In this document: one piece after another, positions 1-6,475 of the stretch
How positions within the stretch are numbered: position 1 is the stretch's first letter
Layout of the letters: every line of letters starts with the position of its first letter
NCBI GenBank assembly: GCA_964483155.1
Contig: CAZAAC010000041.1
Location: 1 to 21,283 of the forward strand
DNA length: 21,283 bases
Origin: JAAYYM01 sp964483155
GTDB lineage: Bacteria; Bacillota; Clostridia; Lachnospirales; Lachnospiraceae
Reading direction: 5' to 3'
Position numbers and translations under genes: made by a program
Notes under the pieces: generated by a model
Databases searched by the model: none
What the model was told of the DNA's origin: nothing
The model's input: only the letters and a program-made list of their open reading frames with translations

Positions 1-55
1 GTAGAGCAGTGGACTGAAAATCCACGTGTCGCTGGTTCGATTCCGGCTTTGGGCA
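1..55 (+). tRNA. tRNA-Phe (GAA), 5' part missing
   Basis: This is the 3' portion of a phenylalanine tRNA cut by the window edge. The anticodon stem GTGGA (9-13) pairs with TCCAC (21-25) around loop CTGAAAA, giving anticodon GAA at 16-18. The T arm is GCTGG (31-35) with CCGGC (43-47) around TTCGATT. The 3' acceptor strand TTTGGGC (48-54) is followed by discriminator A55. The next bases are TGATT, so CCA is not encoded and must be added after transcription. About 21 bases, including the 5' acceptor strand and most of the D arm, lie outside the window. Confidence 0.93.
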
Positions 56-103
56 TGATTCATAAGTTTAGAAAAGAACAGAATTTGACATGGTTTCATT
101 TTT

Positions 104-174
104 GCGGGTGTAGTTCAATGGTAGAACACTAGCCTTCCAAGCTAGATACGTGGGTTCGATTCCCATCACCCGCT
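104..174 (+). tRNA. tRNA-Gly (UCC)
   Basis: This is a complete 71-base tRNA. The acceptor strands GCGGGTG (104-110) and CACCCGC (167-173) pair fully, with discriminator T174, which is usual for bacterial glycine tRNA. The anticodon stem CTAGC/GCTAG encloses loop CTTCCAA, giving anticodon TCC, which reads GGA codons. The T loop is TTCGATT. No CCA is encoded. A run of T directly follows the acceptor end (174-180) and could end transcription together with the T-arm/acceptor structure. It lies 48 bases after the tRNA-Phe and is probably processed from the same transcript. Confidence 0.96.
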
Positions 175-210
175 TTTTTTGTATATTTTTAATGTGTATG
201 GGGGTGTGCT

Positions 211-969
211 TTGAATAGTAAAGACAGGTATTGGACACTGGATACAATAAAAGGATTTGCTCTAATTAATATGCTTTTATTTCATGCAAGTTATGATATG
301 GTAATGATTTTTGATGCAAAATGGACTTTCCTAGCTACAAAATGGGCCTTTTACTGGCAGCAGATGATTTGCATCATATTTATTCTTGCTTCTGGATTTA
401 TTGCAAGTTTTAGTAAGAAATTATTTAAAAAAGGGTTGCTAGTAAGTGGAACTGGATTAATAATTACGCTGATTACTTACTTTCTTATGCCGGAGCAATT
501 AATTTGGTTTGGGGTTTTGAGTTTACTGGGATTTTGTATGATATTGACATATTTTATCAAGCCACTATTGATAAAAATTCCGGATGTAATCGGTAGTATT
601 GCTATGTTGGCTCTTTTTATTATCACCCGTTTTATAGATCAAGGAAAACTCTCCTTTTTTTCATTTTGGGAATATTTATTACCAGATTTTTGGTATCATA
701 ATAAGTGGAGCGCAATTTTAGGTTTTCCAAATAAAGAATTTTATTCGTCAGATTATTTTCCGGTTGTGCCTTGGCTTTTTCTCTATTTGTTTGGGTTCTA
801 TTTATTTAGAATATTAATTAAATTACAGTATAATGGTGAGAATAATGGATTGTTGTATATCCGTGTACCACTACTGAGTTTATTGGGAAAAAATAGTTTT
901 ATCATTTATATGTTACATCAGCCCATTATATATGTAATATGCTGGTGGATATCAAAAATAGTGATATAA
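211..969 (+). CDS. HGSNAT/DUF1624-like multi-pass membrane acyltransferase
   Basis: This 252-residue integral membrane protein has roughly seven hydrophobic segments. The N-terminus reads RYWTLDTIKGFALINMLLFH. It matches the start of the DUF1624 / heparan-alpha-glucosaminide N-acetyltransferase catalytic family, where a conserved LD..KG..I..M..H segment contributes a helix with a key histidine (here H25). Family members are thought to move acyl groups across membranes; the substrate here cannot be read from sequence. The start is the TTG at 211: the frame is closed upstream by a TAA at 190-192, and a G-rich stretch (200-206) lies 4 bases before the TTG. The next in-frame ATG (271) would remove the conserved N-terminus. 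Only 36 bases separate the gene from the tRNA-Gly and I see no convincing promoter there, so it may be read from the tRNA transcript. Confidence 0.75.
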   Translation: MNSKDRYWTLDTIKGFALINMLLFHASYDMVMIFDAKWTFLATKWAFYWQQMICIIFILASGFIASFSKKLFKKGLLVSGTGLIITLITYFLMPEQLIWFGVLSLLGFCMILTYFIKPLLIKIPDVIGSIAMLALFIITRFIDQGKLSFFSFWEYLLPDFWYHNKWSAILGFPNKEFYSSDYFPVVPWLFLYLFGFYLFRILIKLQYNGENNGLLYIRVPLLSLLGKNSFIIYMLHQPIIYVICWWISKIVI

Positions 970-984
970 TATCATCATGATAAC
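962..984 (+). promoter_or_regulatory. extended -10 promoter with ModE-like operator for the regulator gene
   Basis: TGA-TATAAT (962-970) is an extended -10 element that overlaps the TAA stop of the preceding gene; the -35 region is poor. Overlapping it are GATATAAT (963-970) and ATGATAAC (977-984), separated by 6 bp. This is the same spacing as the better palindrome before modA, with 5/8 and 6/8 bases identical to those half-sites. The inner TATCAT-C-ATGATA (970-982) is a perfect 13-bp inverted repeat. Inferred role: autoregulation of the downstream ModE-like gene. Confidence 0.4.
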
Positions 985-1022
985 GTAAACTGTTTTATAT
1001 ATGGTTGCGAGGATAAGAGCGC

Positions 1023-1361
1023 ATGAAAGAAGAATTAAAGTTTCATATACGTATGCGAATATTTTATGAAGAAAAAAATTTTGGGCCTGGCGTTGCCTCA
1101 CTAATGACTTTGGTGAAGGAAAAAGGCTCACTTTCTGCAGCGACAAGGGAAATGGGAATGGCATACTCCAAAGCGTGGAAGATTATTAAGAAAGCAGAAA
1201 AAGATTTAGGTTTTATATTAATGGAAGGACAGAGTGGTGGAAGTTTTGGTGGAAATACAATTCTCACAATAGAAGGAGAAGAATTTCTTGAGAAGTATAT
1301 TAAATTTGTGAAGGAAGTTCAAAAGTTTGCAGAAGAGAGGTTTAATACTATTTTTGAATGA
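1023..1361 (+). CDS. ModE-like winged-helix regulator, DNA-binding domain only
   Basis: This 112-residue protein matches the N-terminal winged-helix domain of ModE, the molybdenum-responsive LysR-type repressor. The helix-turn-helix lies at about 36-63 (GSLSAATREMGMAYSKAW), followed by the characteristic wing GGSFGGNTILTIEG (about 72-85). Full-length ModE is near 260 residues because it carries two molybdate-binding (molbindin) domains; here the protein stops after the dimerisation helix, so it has no visible metal-sensing part. The ATG at 1023 has GAGGA at 1009-1013. The gene lies directly upstream of modA in the same direction, which supports a role in molybdate uptake control. Family assignment is firm; how it senses molybdate, if it does, is unknown. 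Confidence 0.85.
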   Translation: MKEELKFHIRMRIFYEEKNFGPGVASLMTLVKEKGSLSAATREMGMAYSKAWKIIKKAEKDLGFILMEGQSGGSFGGNTILTIEGEEFLEKYIKFVKEVQKFAEERFNTIFE

Positions 1362-1396
1362 TATTAATGAAGAATTTATGACCTAAAAATTAATAC

Positions 1397-1425
1397 TTGT
1401 GAAAAGTAAATAAGTTTATTATAAT
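1397..1425 (+). promoter_or_regulatory. sigma-A-type promoter of modA
   Basis: TTGTGA (1397-1402, 4/6 to consensus) is followed by a 17-bp spacer and a perfect TATAAT (1420-1425). Transcription would begin near 1432, leaving a leader of about 85 bases that carries a 5' hairpin and a ModE-like palindrome before the modA start. Confidence 0.65.
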
Positions 1426-1432
1426 TAACAAA

Positions 1433-1458
1433 TGGTGCAGGATATATTATCTGCACCA
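1433..1458 (+). other. stem-loop at the predicted 5' end of the modA transcript
   Basis: TGGTGCAG (1433-1440) pairs perfectly with CTGCACCA (1451-1458); with one bulged base the inner GATA/TATC can also pair. No T-run follows, so it does not look like a terminator of the regulator gene. It starts one or two bases after the predicted transcription start, so it may protect the mRNA 5' end. It could alternatively be a protein-binding palindrome. Confidence 0.5.
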
Positions 1459-1472
1459 CATAAAAACTTTTC

Positions 1473-1494
1473 GTTATTCTTAAATGAGAATAAC
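1473..1494 (+). promoter_or_regulatory. ModE-like operator palindrome before modA
   Basis: GTTATTCT (1473-1480) and AGAATAAC (1487-1494) are perfect inverted repeats separated by 6 bp. The outer bases are C on the left (CGTTAT) and A on the right. Known ModE sites have CGnTATATA-type half-sites with a 6-bp centre, so size and outer bases fit. It sits about 40 bp after the predicted start site and 23 bp before the modA ATG, so binding would block elongation rather than polymerase binding. It could also fold as an RNA hairpin ahead of the ribosome site at 1504-1510. Confidence 0.5.
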
Positions 1495-1517
1495 AAAATC
1501 ATCAAGGAGGAAACATA

Positions 1518-2426
1518 ATGAAAAAATTTTTAGTGGTAATCTTATGTATATTAGGATTGCTAGCAACTTCAGTGATGGGCTGCGGCGCATCAGAAACAGA
1601 GCCTGTTATCGAGGCTGTTGAATCGTCAGCGGAGGAAGATTCAGCGAAAGAAGAGCCTGTAGAAGAAGAGCCAGTAAAAGAAGAACCAGCAAAAGAAGAC
1701 GCAGTAGTAGAAGATGCTATGGAAACAACTGTGAAAGGGCAATTGATGATTGCAGCAGCAGCAAGCCTTGAAAACTGCCTTACAAGTGAAATTATTCCAT
1801 TGTTTAACAAAAGTTATCCAGAAATTAATGTGACAGGTACCTATGATAGTTCTGGAAAATTACAAACACAAATTGAAGAAGGCGCAGAAGTTGATGTTTT
1901 CTTTTCTGCTGCAACAAAGCAGATGAAAGCATTGTCAGATGAAAGACTGATTGTGGAGGGTTCCATTGTAAATTTACTAGAAAATAAAATTGTATTGATT
2001 GTTCCCAAAGGAAGCGAAAGTAATTATAGTAAATTTGAGGATATTGTAAAAGCTGAATCAATAGCGATAGGAGATCCAGAAAGTGTCCCAGCAGGAGAGT
2101 ATGCAAAAGAATCACTTTCAAATCTCGGAATATGGGAAGCAGTAATTGAAAAAGCAAGCCTTGGAACAAATGTAACGGAAGTACTTAACTGGGTAGTTGA
2201 AGGTAGTGCGGATGCAGGCGTTGTATATGCAACAGATGCCGCACAGACAGACAAAGTATCAATAATAGATACAGCACCTGCAGATAGTGTAAAACAAGCT
2301 ATTTATCCGGTAGGGATAGTTTCAGAAGCTAAAAATGCAGATACTGCAGCTTTGTTTGTTGAATTTTTACAAACTCCTGAAGTAATAGCAATTTTTGAAG
2401 CAAACGGTTTTAATGCTGTAAAGTGA
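1518..2426 (+). CDS. modA: molybdate-binding lipoprotein ModA
   Basis: This is the periplasmic-type substrate-binding protein of a molybdate/tungstate ABC importer, anchored to the outer face of the membrane. The 302 residues begin with a lipoprotein signal ending in SVMGC (lipidated C22). An acidic E/P/K/A linker at about 25-68 follows, then the ModA fold from residue 74. Family segments visible are AAAASL (79-84), the DSSGKLQTQIEEGAEVDVFF region, GDPESVPAGEYAKE and the GSADAGVVYATDA region that contacts the oxyanion. AAGGAGG (1504-1510) lies 7 bases before the ATG. The regulator gene is upstream and a terminator follows at 2451. No modB permease or modC ATPase lies in the window, so ModA must use a transporter encoded elsewhere. 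The domain is clear; Mo versus W preference is not. Confidence 0.93.
   Translation: MKKFLVVILCILGLLATSVMGCGASETEPVIEAVESSAEEDSAKEEPVEEEPVKEEPAKEDAVVEDAMETTVKGQLMIAAAASLENCLTSEIIPLFNKSYPEINVTGTYDSSGKLQTQIEEGAEVDVFFSAATKQMKALSDERLIVEGSIVNLLENKIVLIVPKGSESNYSKFEDIVKAESIAIGDPESVPAGEYAKESLSNLGIWEAVIEKASLGTNVTEVLNWVVEGSADAGVVYATDAAQTDKVSIIDTAPADSVKQAIYPVGIVSEAKNADTAALFVEFLQTPEVIAIFEANGFNAVK
1650..1709 (+). repeat. four degenerate 15-bp tandem units encoding the acidic linker
   Basis: Four 15-bp units begin at 1650, 1665, 1680 and 1695 and encode EEPVE, EEPVK, EEPAK and EDAVV (residues 45-64 of ModA). The units differ at only a few positions, which suggests growth by in-frame duplication of a spacer between the lipid anchor and the binding domain. 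Confidence 0.75.
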
Positions 2427-2450
2427 TACTAAGATGATAGGGAGTAGAAT

Positions 2451-2494
2451 AAAGGCAAAGCATGAAAGAAATTTCCTTGATGCTTTGCCTTTTT
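2451..2494 (+). terminator. intrinsic terminator after modA
   Basis: AAAGGCAAAGCAT (2451-2463) pairs with ATGCTTTGCCTTT (2480-2492, perfect arms of 13 bases) across a 16-base loop, and TTTT closes the structure (2491-2494). It begins 24 bases after the modA stop. The A-tract and T-tract would allow function in both directions, although no minus-strand gene approaches from the right. Confidence 0.88.
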
Positions 2495-2530
2495 AAACAC
2501 TATTTTAAAATTAAATCAAACAATTATTAT

Positions 2531-2558
2531 TTGACCCAAAAATATGTTATTCTAATAT
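2531..2558 (+). promoter_or_regulatory. promoter of the radical SAM gene
   Basis: TTGACC (2531-2536, 5/6) with a 16-bp spacer to TAATAT (2553-2558, 4/6), located between the modA terminator and the ATG at 2617. Predicted start is near 2565, giving a leader of about 50 bases. Confidence 0.5.
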
Positions 2559-2616
2559 AGTTAGAGAACAAGATATAATTAAATATTACTAATAGTAAAA
2601 GCAGTGGGGAAAAATA

Positions 2617-4347
2617 ATGAAAGTATTACTTGTGGCAATTAATGCAAAATATATTCATGCAAATCTGGCTGTATATAGTCTAAAGGCATATGCTGATAAA
2701 TGTTTGTTTATGGACAGGGAAATAATTGAGATTGCAGAATATACAATTAATCAACAGATCGATGAAATCATGTCGGATATCTATTTGAGGAAGCCAGATA
2801 TGATTGCCCTTTCATGCTATATATGGAATATTGAGGTTGTTATTGAGTTGACAAATGAACTCGCGCAGATTCTGCCGGATGTAGATATTTGGCTAGGGGG
2901 ACCAGAGGTATCATATGACGCACAGAAAACATTTGTCAGATTGGATAACATGGGCGTCAATACAGTAAGAGGAATTATGCTGGGAGAGGGAGAAGATACT
3001 TTTGCTGAGTTAATCAAAAAATATAAAGAAAATGATAGCAATAGGGATGAATGTTTTAGAAATATAAAGGGAATTGCATGTAGAGAATTTTTGAGTGAAG
3101 AGCGTGGGCTTATAGATATGGACAAATTGGTATTTCCATACACTGATATTGAAAAATTTGATAATCGAATCATATATTATGAGTCAAGTAGGGGATGTCC
3201 ATTTAATTGCAGTTATTGTTTATCTGCAATTGACAAAAGTATTAGGTTTCGCTCAGTAAGAATGGTAAAAGAAGAATTGCAATTTTTTTTAGATAATAAA
3301 GTGAAGCAAGTCAAATTTGTTGACAGAACATTTAATAGTAATCATAAACATGCAATGGAAATTTTGCGTTTTATATACAATCAGGATAACGGCATTACGA
3401 ATTTTCATTTTGAGATATCTGCAGAGATTCTAACTAACGAGGAAATAGAGTTATTAAATTTGTTTAGACCAGGTCTTGCGCAGTTAGAGATTGGAGTGCA
3501 GACGACAAATTGTTCTACACTCAATAAAATTAACAGAGTTACAGATTTTGAAAAAATGTGCAAAACCATAAAAAAGATTCAAGCGAAAGAAAATATACAT
3601 ATTCATTTAGATTTAATTGCAGGACTGCCAGAAGAGAGCTATGAGATGTTTATTTGTTCTTTTAATGATGTTTATTCACTGAGACCTGATCAGTTACAAC
3701 TTGGATTTTTAAAAGTGTTGAAAGGTGCCCCTATAAGAGAGCATGCTTTATTTTACAATATTAATTTTCAACGAAAGGCTCCTTATGAAGTACTGTTTAC
3801 CAACCAGATTACTTATGAAGAGATTTTGAAATTGAAGTCTGTCGAGAAGATGGTAGAAATTTACTATAATAGTAACCAATTTAATCATACACTTCAATTA
3901 TTAGAGCAATCATATAATAGTGCCTTTCAAATGTATAAAGAGCTGGCTGATTATTATTGTGATTGTGGATATAGTACTGCACAACCATCGCGTGTAAAGC
4001 GTTATGAAATATTACTCGCTTTTGCATGTAATAAAGACAGAGTGAACACAGAAAACTATCAGGAAATTCTTACACGTGATTTGTATCTTCGTGAAAACAT
4101 AAAAAATCGTCCCCTTTTTGCAAAGGACTTAACTGCATATAAAGAAAAAATAAGGAATTTTTATAAAAAAGAAGCAAGCACACATGCAATCATGCCGCAT
4201 TATCAAGAATATAATGCTGCACAAATTTCGAGGTTAACACATATTGAGGTCTTTGGCAGACAAGGAGAAGAAACATATATTCTTTTTGATTACGAATATA
4301 AAAATTCTCTTACAGGTAATTCCATGCAATATACGATTGATCTTTAA
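2617..4347 (+). CDS. B12-binding-type radical SAM protein with DUF4080
   Basis: This 576-residue enzyme has three parts. Residues 1-135 form a Rossmann-like cobalamin-binding-type domain (MKVLLVAINAKYIHANLAVY start; LGGPEVS near 93-99). A radical SAM barrel runs from about 186 to 400, with the iron-sulfur motif C194-x3-C198-x2-C201 in RGCPFNCSYC. A C-terminal DUF4080-like region covers about 405-575. The classical cobalamin DxHxxG motif is not seen in the N-terminal domain; several radical SAM enzymes of this class bind B12 without it. Members are common in Clostridia and their reaction is generally unknown; methyl transfer or complex radical chemistry is possible. The ribosome site is weak (GTGGGGA at 2604-2610). 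It stands alone between its own promoter and the nth promoter, so neighbours give no clue to substrate. Confidence 0.88.
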   Translation: MKVLLVAINAKYIHANLAVYSLKAYADKCLFMDREIIEIAEYTINQQIDEIMSDIYLRKPDMIALSCYIWNIEVVIELTNELAQILPDVDIWLGGPEVSYDAQKTFVRLDNMGVNTVRGIMLGEGEDTFAELIKKYKENDSNRDECFRNIKGIACREFLSEERGLIDMDKLVFPYTDIEKFDNRIIYYESSRGCPFNCSYCLSAIDKSIRFRSVRMVKEELQFFLDNKVKQVKFVDRTFNSNHKHAMEILRFIYNQDNGITNFHFEISAEILTNEEIELLNLFRPGLAQLEIGVQTTNCSTLNKINRVTDFEKMCKTIKKIQAKENIHIHLDLIAGLPEESYEMFICSFNDVYSLRPDQLQLGFLKVLKGAPIREHALFYNINFQRKAPYEVLFTNQITYEEILKLKSVEKMVEIYYNSNQFNHTLQLLEQSYNSAFQMYKELADYYCDCGYSTAQPSRVKRYEILLAFACNKDRVNTENYQEILTRDLYLRENIKNRPLFAKDLTAYKEKIRNFYKKEASTHAIMPHYQEYNAAQISRLTHIEVFGRQGEETYILFDYEYKNSLTGNSMQYTIDL

Positions 4348-4401
4348 TAAATGAACTATAACAAATGAACAGGATAATGAATTGCTTCAATAGGCTCTCT
4401 G

Positions 4402-4410
4402 TGGTATAAT
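4402..4410 (+). promoter_or_regulatory. extended -10 promoter of nth
   Basis: TGG-TATAAT (4402-4410) is a perfect extended -10 element; TTGCTT (4382-4387) sits 17 bp upstream as a weak -35. Transcription would start near 4417. That places the in-frame TTG at 4411 before the transcript start and supports the ATG at 4441. Confidence 0.6.
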
Positions 4411-4440
4411 TTGGTAGTTATTGGCGAAGGGAGATATGTC

Positions 4441-5076
4441 ATGGTAACAAAAAGAACAAAGGAGATACTGGACATATTAGATAAACAATATTCTACTGTA
4501 TATAAGTGCTACTTAAATCATGAGAATTCCTGGCAGTTATTAATTGCAACACAATTAAGTGCACAATGCACAGATGCGCGTGTAAATATAGTGACAAAGG
4601 ATTTGTTTAAAAAATATAGATCGATTGAAGATTTTGCAAAAGCAGATATAAAAGAACTTGAAAAGGATATTTATTCTACAGGATTTTATCATAATAAGGC
4701 TAAAAATATTATTGGCTGTTGTCAGAAGCTGATGACGGAGTACAATAGTGAAGTGCCACGGGCAATTGAAGAATTAGTGTCTTTACCAGGAGTAGGTCGT
4801 AAAACAGCAAATGTTATTCGTGGCAATATATTTCATGAACCAAGTATAGTCGTTGATACACATGTAAAGCGTATTTCAAGACGTTTGGAATTGACGAAGG
4901 AAACGGATCCCGAGAAGATAGAATATGAATTGATGAAAGTACTGCCAAAAGACCATTGGATTTTATTTAATATTCAGAGCATTAGTTTTGGTCGTGAAAT
5001 ATGTGAAGCAAGAAATCCAAAATGTATGATATGCAAATTAACAAAGTACTGTAAAGAGATAAGAATGAAACAGTAA
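4441..5076 (+). CDS. nth: endonuclease III (DNA glycosylase/AP lyase)
   Basis: This enzyme removes oxidised pyrimidines and cuts at abasic sites in base excision repair. The 211-residue length equals the family norm. The helix-hairpin-helix LPGVGRKTANV (115-125) contains catalytic lysine K121, and VVDTHVKR contains catalytic aspartate D139. The [4Fe-4S] loop is complete as C188-x6-C195-x2-C198-x5-C204. I chose the ATG at 4441 because AAGGGAG (4427-4433) precedes it by 7 bases and because the TTG at 4411 lies ahead of the predicted transcription start. The following exonuclease gene begins 27 bases after the stop and is probably co-transcribed. Confidence 0.97.
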   Translation: MVTKRTKEILDILDKQYSTVYKCYLNHENSWQLLIATQLSAQCTDARVNIVTKDLFKKYRSIEDFAKADIKELEKDIYSTGFYHNKAKNIIGCCQKLMTEYNSEVPRAIEELVSLPGVGRKTANVIRGNIFHEPSIVVDTHVKRISRRLELTKETDPEKIEYELMKVLPKDHWILFNIQSISFGREICEARNPKCMICKLTKYCKEIRMKQ

Positions 5077-5103
5077 TAATGAACGGATATCAGGGAGTAT
5101 GAT

Positions 5104-5850
5104 ATGGTAGATACTTATGTTTCTCTTGATTTAGAGACTACAGGACTCAATTCAAAATTTGATAAGATAATAGAAATAGGTGCAGTTAAAGTAAAAGGGA
5201 GTATAATAACAGACACATTTTCTATGTTTGTGAAACCAGGAAAGAAGTTATCAAAGAAGGTTATCGATTTGACGGGAATAGAGGATGAAATGTTAGCAGA
5301 GGCAACAGAGCCAGAAGAAGCAATTAATCAACTGCTTCATTTTTTAGAAGACAATATATTGCTAGGACATAACATTTTGTTTGATTATTCATTTGTGAAA
5401 AGATATGCTACTAATTATGGATATAATTATGAAGCAGAGGCAATTGATACACTTAAGATAGCAAGAACGTATTTACCTGAACTATCGAGCAAGAATTTAT
5501 CTTTTCTTTGTAAGCATTTTAATATAGAGAGCCAGGCACATCGAGCAAAAGAAGATGCAATAGCAACAGAGAAATTATATAAAATATTAAAAGAGAAATA
5601 CTATGACCAGGACTTGGAAAAAGAACCCCCTCAGAGAGTTTTTGTTCCACATAAATTAGTATATCAGGTAAAAAAAGAAAACCTTGCAACAAAAAGACAA
5701 AAAGAATATTTAGCAAGAGTGATACAGTATCATAAGTTATTTGTGGATTACGATATAGAAAGTCTTACTAGAAACGAAGCTTCACGATATACTGATGTAA
5801 TCATTTCAACCTATGGTAAAATGCCCAGAGAAAAATCATTGTATCATTAG
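5104..5850 (+). CDS. DEDDh 3'-5' exonuclease (DnaQ/PolC epsilon-like)
   Basis: This is a stand-alone proofreading-type exonuclease of 248 residues. ExoI is SLDLETTG with metal ligands D9 and E11. ExoII is GHNILFDYSF with D94. ExoIII is HRAKEDA with H146 and D151, so all DEDDh residues are present. The nuclease domain ends near 165. A linker and a short C-terminal segment (about 195-240, ATKRQKEYL...SLTRNEASRY) resemble the small RQ-x2-YL/T-x2-EAS modules appended to other DNA enzymes, possibly for nucleic acid binding. AGGGAG at 5092-5097 serves the ATG at 5104. Its likely operon partner is nth, which suggests a role in repair. No polymerase domain is present, so it is not PolC. Its stop overlaps the stop of the convergent gene by 4 bases. 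Confidence 0.92.
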   Translation: MVDTYVSLDLETTGLNSKFDKIIEIGAVKVKGSIITDTFSMFVKPGKKLSKKVIDLTGIEDEMLAEATEPEEAINQLLHFLEDNILLGHNILFDYSFVKRYATNYGYNYEAEAIDTLKIARTYLPELSSKNLSFLCKHFNIESQAHRAKEDAIATEKLYKILKEKYYDQDLEKEPPQRVFVPHKLVYQVKKENLATKRQKEYLARVIQYHKLFVDYDIESLTRNEASRYTDVIISTYGKMPREKSLYH

Positions 5851-6449
5851 CAATCGCGAATTTTTTCTAATTCTGAAACAATAGATTTTTTCATAATAGA
5901 ATTTAATGTTTTTGCAACTTCGATCAAGTGATCGATTTTGTAAAGACTAGACTCTTCTTTGTATATTTCTGCAAGAAGAACATAATGTTTTTTGATATCA
6001 GTTCTACAGAAAATACCAAACTCCAAAACCGTTTTTGACTCAACGATGAATCCAAGCTTATATAAACAAATCGCCCAATTACTAAGTGCCCTTGCTAAAA
6101 GTGTAAAATTTTGATCATATTCCATTAATAAAGTTATATTAGGGGCACCATATTTAAATTTTAAATCCGTATTCGTAATACCAGTCAGATTTACAATGTT
6201 TTTTTTGGAAAGATCATTAATTATATTTTGATATTCCAAAAGCTCCTCATTTGTAGTATTATTTTGTAGAGGAAGTAGTTCTGCAGGAATAATAATATAC
6301 GCAAGTGAATCTAATGGCTTCTTGCGAACACTATTAGCAGCATTTTCTTTTTCCCAGAAAGAGACATCTGTAAAATTTGTTTTTTTCTTTGCTCTTAGAT
6401 AAACAAAAAAAGAGAAAAGAGTAATGCATAAAAAAAGAGGATATTTCAT
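5847..6449 (-). CDS. membrane-anchored protein of unknown function
   Basis: I do not recognise this family. The product (200 residues from the chosen start) begins with one hydrophobic helix, KYPLFLCITLFSFFVYLRAK, followed by basic residues, which fits an N-terminal anchor with the rest facing outside or lying at the membrane. The C-terminal half (about 110-200) is rich in paired amphipathic helices (LLARALSNWAICLYKLGFI..., HYVLLAEIYKEES...) and looks TPR-like. An upstream in-frame ATG at 6470 would add seven residues. However, it has no ribosome site and falls at the predicted transcription start, while the ATG at 6449 has AGGA at 6462-6465, 12 bases upstream. The gene converges on the exonuclease gene with a 4-base overlap and is divergent from the 35-residue gene. 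Confidence 0.7.
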   Translation of the reverse strand: MKYPLFLCITLFSFFVYLRAKKKTNFTDVSFWEKENAANSVRKKPLDSLAYIIIPAELLPLQNNTTNEELLEYQNIINDLSKKNIVNLTGITNTDLKFKYGAPNITLLMEYDQNFTLLARALSNWAICLYKLGFIVESKTVLEFGIFCRTDIKKHYVLLAEIYKEESSLYKIDHLIEVAKTLNSIMKKSIVSELEKIRDC

Positions 6450-6475
6450 AAAATAAAGATGTCCTTTCATAAATA

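Noticed and set aside
85..90. Perfect TTGACA between the two tRNA genes as a promoter
   Set aside because: The matching -10 position would fall inside tRNA-Gly (109-114, TGTAGT), so a start there would not yield a complete tRNA.
1502..1810. Ser/Thr-rich minus-strand frame opposite modA
   Set aside because: It is the complement of the Glu/Ala-rich linker codons and has no independent support.
2546..2553. GTTATTCT at the radical SAM promoter, identical to one half of the modA palindrome
   Set aside because: The second half-site is absent (GTTAGAGA), and a single 8-mer is expected about once by chance in a window of this size and AT content.
4411..4440. TTG start at 4411 adding ten residues to endonuclease III
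   Set aside because: It directly follows the -10 element TATAAT (4405-4410), so it lies before the expected transcript start; the ATG at 4441 has a proper ribosome site and gives the family length.
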